Origin: Amorphochlora amoebiformis
Taxonomy: Eukaryota > Cercozoa > Chlorarachniophyceae
Length of the DNA stretch: 64,000 nt
Assembly (NCBI GenBank): GCA_054601695.1
Contig: BAAHQB010000063.1
Coordinates: 794,891-858,890, forward strand
Direction of reading: 5' to 3'
The position numbers and the translations under genes are program-made. Shown here piece by piece: positions 1 to 64,000 of the stretch (the first letter of the stretch is position 1; each line of letters starts with the position of its first letter). Under the pieces are notes generated by a model that was given only the letters and a program-made list of their open reading frames with translations, ran no database searches and had not been told where the DNA came from.

Positions 1-38
1 TAAAGTATATATATATATATATACATACATTATATATA

Positions 39-69
<31 letters not shown>

Positions 70-108
70 AACACAAATGTATATAGATACACATGCGTGT
101 GCGTGTGC

Positions 109-142
<34 letters not shown>

Positions 143-272
143 CATATATATAGATAATATATATATATATATATTGCATATATATAGGTATATATATATA
201 TGTATATATATATATATAGATTATGTATATTGTATGTGATACATACGTTTGAATAGTTGCATATATCTGTTA

Positions 273-329
<57 letters not shown>

Positions 330-348
330 TATTTAACATTTTCCCAAG
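1..348. repeat. intronic (TA)n, 5' edge of window
   Basis: TA dinucleotide array with short GT/GC interruptions, for example near 92-112. No splice-bounded coding island is visible. It is taken as the intron upstream of the first visible APTX exon, because that exon at 349 begins mid-domain after the acceptor TTCCCAAG. Confidence 0.8.
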
Positions 349-469
349 GTTCATCTACACATCATCTCGGATGACTTCGACTCCCCATGTCTCAAGAACA
401 AGGTTATACATATGTATGCATATATTATATATATATATATATATATATTTATGTATATATACATATATA

Positions 470-558
<89 letters not shown>

Positions 559-676
559 ATATGTTTTGTATTAAATCTGCGTGTGTGTTTGTGTTTGTGT
601 ACATGTATATATATATACATGTATACATGTATATGTATATATTCATTTATATATATATATATATATATAATATATA

Positions 677-732
<56 letters not shown>

Positions 733-824
733 TTCGCAGAAACACTGGAATTCATTTACAACCGAGTTTTTCATTCCTCCTTTTGACGTTCTCACCGCTC
801 TCAAGGTATATATATATATATAAG

Positions 825-871
<47 letters not shown>

Positions 872-1038
872 ATATATATATATATACGTTTATCTACCAA
901 CATACATGTAAACAAGTGTACCTATATATATATGTATATATATATATATCTATGTATGTGTATATGTGTATATATATATATATAACGATATATATATATG
1001 TGTGTGTATATATATGTATATATAATATGTATATATAT

Positions 1039-1070
<32 letters not shown>

Positions 1071-1082
1071 GTATGTATAAAA

Positions 1083-1133
<51 letters not shown>

Positions 1134-1277
1134 AATATGTATATTATATATATACATATATATTCATATACATATATATATATATATAATGTTAATATTT
1201 TTGTATGTATAAATATATATTACTATATCAAATCTGAGGAGAATTGGAGATTCTTTCCAAACATGAACCATCATATA

Positions 1278-1319
<42 letters not shown>

Positions 1320-1325
1320 GATATC

Positions 1326-1378
<53 letters not shown>

Positions 1379-1379
1379 G

Positions 1380-1413
<34 letters not shown>

Positions 1414-1575
1414 TGTATATATATATATATTATATGCACATATATATAAAAATATATCAAATCGCAGGCGAATGGGAGATTTTCCCCAGACAAGAAGCAT
1501 TTCACAGAAATCCTTAGGTAGATTGCATTTATTTATATATATATATATATATTATATATATATATACATATATAC

Positions 1576-1621
<46 letters not shown>

Positions 1622-1692
1622 CCAAAACAAGCCTTTATATTTCTCAACATATATACGTAGATATATATATATATATTTATATATATATATAT

Positions 1693-1723
<31 letters not shown>

Positions 1724-1969
1724 ATGTATATACATATATATATATACGTGTATATATATATATATATATATATATTTATGTATATATTTTTATATACATA
1801 TGTGTGCGTACATATATACGTATATATATATATATATATATTTCGGAATACTGGCGTAGATTACATTATATCACCGCACAAACACATATGTATTTCTAAT
1901 ATATTTTTTATTATACTCATATCTATTATATACTTGTATATGTATATATTTTTATATATATATGTATAT

Positions 1970-2021
<52 letters not shown>

Positions 2022-2149
2022 GTAAGTATACATACATACATACATACACATATATATATACATATATATATTTATATGTGTATATTTGTGTGGTGTGTGT
2101 GTGTTGACCTATAATAAGATTCTGAAACATGGAAGATGCTATACTTTTA

Positions 2150-2207
<58 letters not shown>

Positions 2208-2260
2208 GTGTGTATATATGTATGTTTGTGTATGTACATAAAAAATATACATATATTTAT

Positions 2261-2296
<36 letters not shown>

Positions 2297-2371
2297 GTAT
2301 ATTGAGCTATGAGTTCTTGACGTTATGGTAGATAGGAACTCACAGAGGCACACACATATATACATAAATAA

Positions 2372-2443
<72 letters not shown>

Positions 2444-2471
2444 CATATAATCCTCAATAGGAATCCAAAGG

Positions 2472-2544
<73 letters not shown>

Positions 2545-2677
2545 TGTTGGCAGGAATCCTCTTAAATGCCATAAGTGTGGAACTTCGATGTCAATGATGC
2601 CAAAACTTAAAATACACATCAAGAGGTGTAACGGCAACTCCAGGAACGTTCTGACAAGACGAGAGTCATCTTTGTAG
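349..2677 (+). CDS. APTX: aprataxin, C-terminal part (last 4 exons; 5' end outside window)
   Basis: Aprataxin removes AMP from abortive DNA-ligase intermediates and acts in nuclear single-strand break repair. Exons: 349-402 (phase 0), 740-805, 1468-1517, 2554-2677 with stop TAG at 2675-2677; about 98 codons visible. Exon 1 encodes [18 protein letters not shown], the end of the HIT motif; its second and third histidines are present and the first lies in the missing upstream exon. Exon 2 ([11 protein letters not shown]) is the typical aprataxin continuation. The last exon gives the C-terminal C2HC-type zinc finger: KCHKCG, then His and Cys in IHIKRC. Exons 3 and 4 join as AG/G to give Arg-Asn-Pro-Leu. 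Donors are AAG/GTTATA, AAG/GTATAT and TTAG/GTAGAT. The FHA or other N-terminal parts cannot be judged. Family assignment is firm; the exact 3' end assumes no further intron. Confidence 0.93.
403..739. repeat. APTX intron filled with (TA)n
   Basis: TA array with a short GTGTGTGT-containing stretch near 578-602. It begins GTTATA and ends TTTCGCAG. Nothing else recognisable. Confidence 0.8.
1228..1272 (+). repeat. partial 'echo' of APTX exon 1468-1517 (acceptor side)
   Basis: A diverged direct copy of the acceptor and first part of the exon at 1468. Both read ATATCAAATC, then an AG-type acceptor, then GAATTGGAGATT versus GAATGGGAGATT, then a CCAAACATGAA versus CCAGACAAGAA block. The copy ends in TA repeat before the exon's donor, so it cannot be a complete exon. 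It lies upstream of the full exon within the same TA-rich intron. Confidence 0.75.
1518..2553. repeat. last APTX intron: TA arrays with unique islands
   Basis: Starts GTAGAT and ends TTGTGTTGGCAG. It is mostly (TA)n with a (TG)n run at 2513-2541. Islands near 1620-1655, 1838-1905, 2090-2145, 2295-2345 and 2441-2475 have no splice-bounded frame that fits aprataxin. The one at 2450 resembles the start of the last exon only weakly. Confidence 0.6.
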
Positions 2678-3852
2678 GCTATACAACTAGGTTTTTTTTT
2701 GGATTCTGTTGAAATTATCTTTCAGTAAATTTTCGGGTAACCAGTTTGGCCGTAATATCTAGAATATCTAGAGAATGTGTATGTGCAGTGTTTGTGGGCG
2801 TCCGTACGTGTGTCACACGTATGTATTTACTAATCTAATTTTCATGTATCAGCTTGCTCAGTAATCCATTAAAGAGAGATACTTCGAAGTATATACGTAC
2901 AACACGTACGTACGTACGTGCTGCGTACTGGTATAAATTTAATAAAAATACATCCGTACGTACGAATGTACGTATACCCAAGTACGTATCGTACATACGC
3001 ATACGACATGTACGTACGTGCGTAATATATACGTACGTTCTACGGTATGTACTCCTAGGTCCACTGCTAGACTATGCACGAAGTGCGATGTGCATACTGT
3101 TTATGCGTGAGTCAGCATGACAATTATTATGTGCGTCACATTCTAGACATTCACCACACGCTACGCTGGCGGTGTATACTCATATCCTAGATAAAATTAT
3201 ACGTACGTACATGTACTCTAGATACTGTAACGTACCTGGATACACAGCTGTACATGTGTAGTGACGCATTGAAATGCAATATTATACTAGATATATGCCG
3301 CATACATGATAGCTCAGTGGGGTTAAACTAGTTTGAAAAAGTTAAAGGGTTAGGTTTAGGTGCGTATGTAAGTAGTAGCTTATGACTTTTACCGTGATCA
3401 TGGCATGATCTAGAATAGATGATACATGACCGCTGACTCTGCTAGCTCTAGTGACTAGAGTGGCTGGACTGGCAAATGTTGTGCGTACGTAGCTCCGGTA
3501 GCAAACTTGACTAAATCCATATTACCGTTGATTACATGTGGAACATTGCTGACATCAACTAGATCAAAAATATAACTACTAGAACCAGTCCCTAGGCTAG
3601 CTAGACTACTAGATAGAATAGCTAGAGTCCCGACCCTAAGACGTAATGAAAAATATCGTATATAATTATAATAATACATTATAATAATACATCGATATCG
3701 TAGAATGACAGGTGTCATTATTCTGCATGGTTGATTATTCAACTTGTAAGTATAATATAATTCTACACATCATTGCTGACCCTTTTCATTACGGCAACTA
3801 GTACTACTTATCATTACTACTACACAGTGTTGCCTGGACTTCCAGAGACGAC
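2678..3852. other. convergent intergenic spacer rich in TACGTA and CTAG palindromes
   Basis: It lies between the stop codons of APTX (plus) and the BRM-like gene (minus), so it holds both 3' UTRs and terminators. It is nearly free of TA arrays. Stretches around 2890-3035 and 3190-3260 are dense in GTACGTACGT-type palindromes, and 3270-3620 in CTAG. Two open frames here (2854-3120 plus, 3455-3742 minus) have no family features and no splice support. No coding call is made. Confidence 0.6.
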
Positions 3853-9986
<6,134 letters not shown>

Positions 9987-10210
9987 CAGGAAACTACGAC
10001 GATCTGGCCCCTAAGCAACGAAATAATTTAGCTTAGAATGCAAACCACGATGACACTCGCAGACCTATTTGTTGATATCGCTCTCAGCCAGCTAACGGAG
10101 AAGGCGCGACGCCATTCTTGTACATATTTTCCCAGCTCGGTGGGCGAAGCACAGCGCAGTTCGAAAATTGCGGCGCCTCAATTTATCTTTTCGGCCACCC
10201 ACGGACAGCA
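9987..10210. promoter_or_regulatory. divergent promoter interval between BRM-like gene and PFDN1
   Basis: The 224 bp between the two start codons are unique, balanced in base composition and free of microsatellite, in contrast to the introns. Both genes must start in or near this interval, so a bidirectional promoter is inferred. I see no clear TATA or other core element. The minus-strand sequence CGTTGCTTAG at about 10013-10021 could instead be the acceptor of an upstream BRM exon. Confidence 0.55.
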
Positions 10211-10690
10211 ATGGCTGCTCGCGACGAGGACCCGCGGCTAGAGCTCTTCAAAAAGCGAGATAAATTGAATGCCCAGCTGCTGCAGGTCAACTCCCAGGTC
10301 AAGATGAAGCAACGAGCAGCCCGGAGCACCGAGCTAACGATTGCGGAGGTCAAAGATCTACCGCCAAACACAAATACGTATCGGACTGTCGGAAGAATGT
10401 AAGCGAGCACCATACGTGCGCTCTGTTTCGTCAGTCTGAAATCCTTTCTTTTAGGTTCCTAGCTTCTCCATTGCCCCAAGTTCTGAAGGATTTAGGCACG
10501 TTTTTGGAAGAAACCAAGACGGAGATCTCGCAGATGGAGGTCGGATCCTGAAAAACATACTTAGCCAAATGCTGATTTTCATTCTCCTCAGTCGAAGCAA
10601 AACTACTTAGTGAAGCAAGCTAAATCGCTCGCTGAAGAGCTCAAACAGGTGAAATCCTTCATGAACCCAAGAAACATAAAATATACATGA
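10211..10690 (+). CDS. PFDN1: prefoldin subunit 1
   Basis: Beta-type subunit of the hexameric prefoldin co-chaperone, which hands unfolded actin and tubulin to CCT in the cytosol. Three exons: 10211-10398, 10455-10539, 10592-10690 (stop TGA 10688-10690), joining in phase to 123 aa, close to the usual length of about 122. The protein is two coiled-coil helices around the conserved segment TNTYRTVGRMFLASP, the family's 'MYEGVGRMF'-type signature at the beta-hairpin. Heptad-like helices follow, ending KSLAEELKQ. The introns are only 56 and 52 bp and lack TA arrays, unlike the neighbouring genes. Start: the Met at 10211 gives family length; an in-frame Met at 10118 would add 31 residues without family support. 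A donor-like CAG/GTGAAA at 10648 could allow another 3' exon. Confidence 0.92.

Positions 10691-64000
<53,310 letters not shown>

Noticed and set aside
257-574. Long open frames of alternating Tyr and Ile across the whole window
   Set aside because: They are translations of (TA)n, occur on both strands and in several frames at once, and lack any family feature.

Overview
The window is nuclear DNA from a eukaryote, most likely a protist, whose introns are packed with (TA)n microsatellite, long polypurine/polypyrimidine tracts, and interstitial TTAGGG arrays. The TTAGGG unit suggests the telomere type, but I cannot place the lineage from four housekeeping genes. Nearly every long open frame is translated microsatellite (poly Tyr-Ile, Ser-Leu, Arg-Glu or Ala-Arg) and is not a gene. 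The real genes sit in short unique islands between the arrays.

Layout. (1) 1-2677, plus strand: the last four exons of aprataxin (APTX), with the 5' part outside the window. (2) 2678-3852: convergent spacer. (3) 9986-3853, minus strand: a complete five-exon SNF2-family remodelling ATPase of the BRM/STH1 type (QLQ-like, HSA, helicase, SnAC; no bromodomain seen). (4) 10211-10690, plus strand: a complete three-exon prefoldin subunit 1, divergent from the BRM gene across 224 bp. (5) 10691-11993: convergent spacer. (6) 64000-11994, minus strand: one gene filling 52 kb, the 90S pre-ribosome HEAT-repeat protein UTP10/HEATR1, truncated only at its 5' end. I resolved 77 coding exons, numbered here E1 (partial, at 64000) to E77 (stop). 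They average about 78 nt (27-460 nt), total about 6.0 kb or about 2,000 codons, and all junctions but one join in phase (E30/E31 only by choice of donor).

The most unusual feature is how the introns are built. About one third of the UTP10 exons, and one APTX exon, have partial 'echo' copies in the adjoining TA-rich intron. An echo carries one splice site plus the neighbouring part of the exon, never both edges: acceptor-side echoes lie upstream of the full exon and donor-side echoes downstream. Copy number reaches seven extra (E54), and one echo is inverted. In addition, several UTP10 splice sites are made of, or directly abut, telomere-type repeats, and one 54-nt exon lies wholly inside a TTAGGG array. 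The gene therefore records an active process in which TA tracts and telomeric repeats reshape introns while the reading frame is preserved.

The genes share no pathway: APTX (DNA 5'-adenylate repair), BRM (chromatin), PFDN1 (actin/tubulin folding) and UTP10 (18S rRNA processing) are ordinary core functions in an extraordinary intron landscape. No tRNA, rRNA, CRISPR array or prokaryotic signal was seen.
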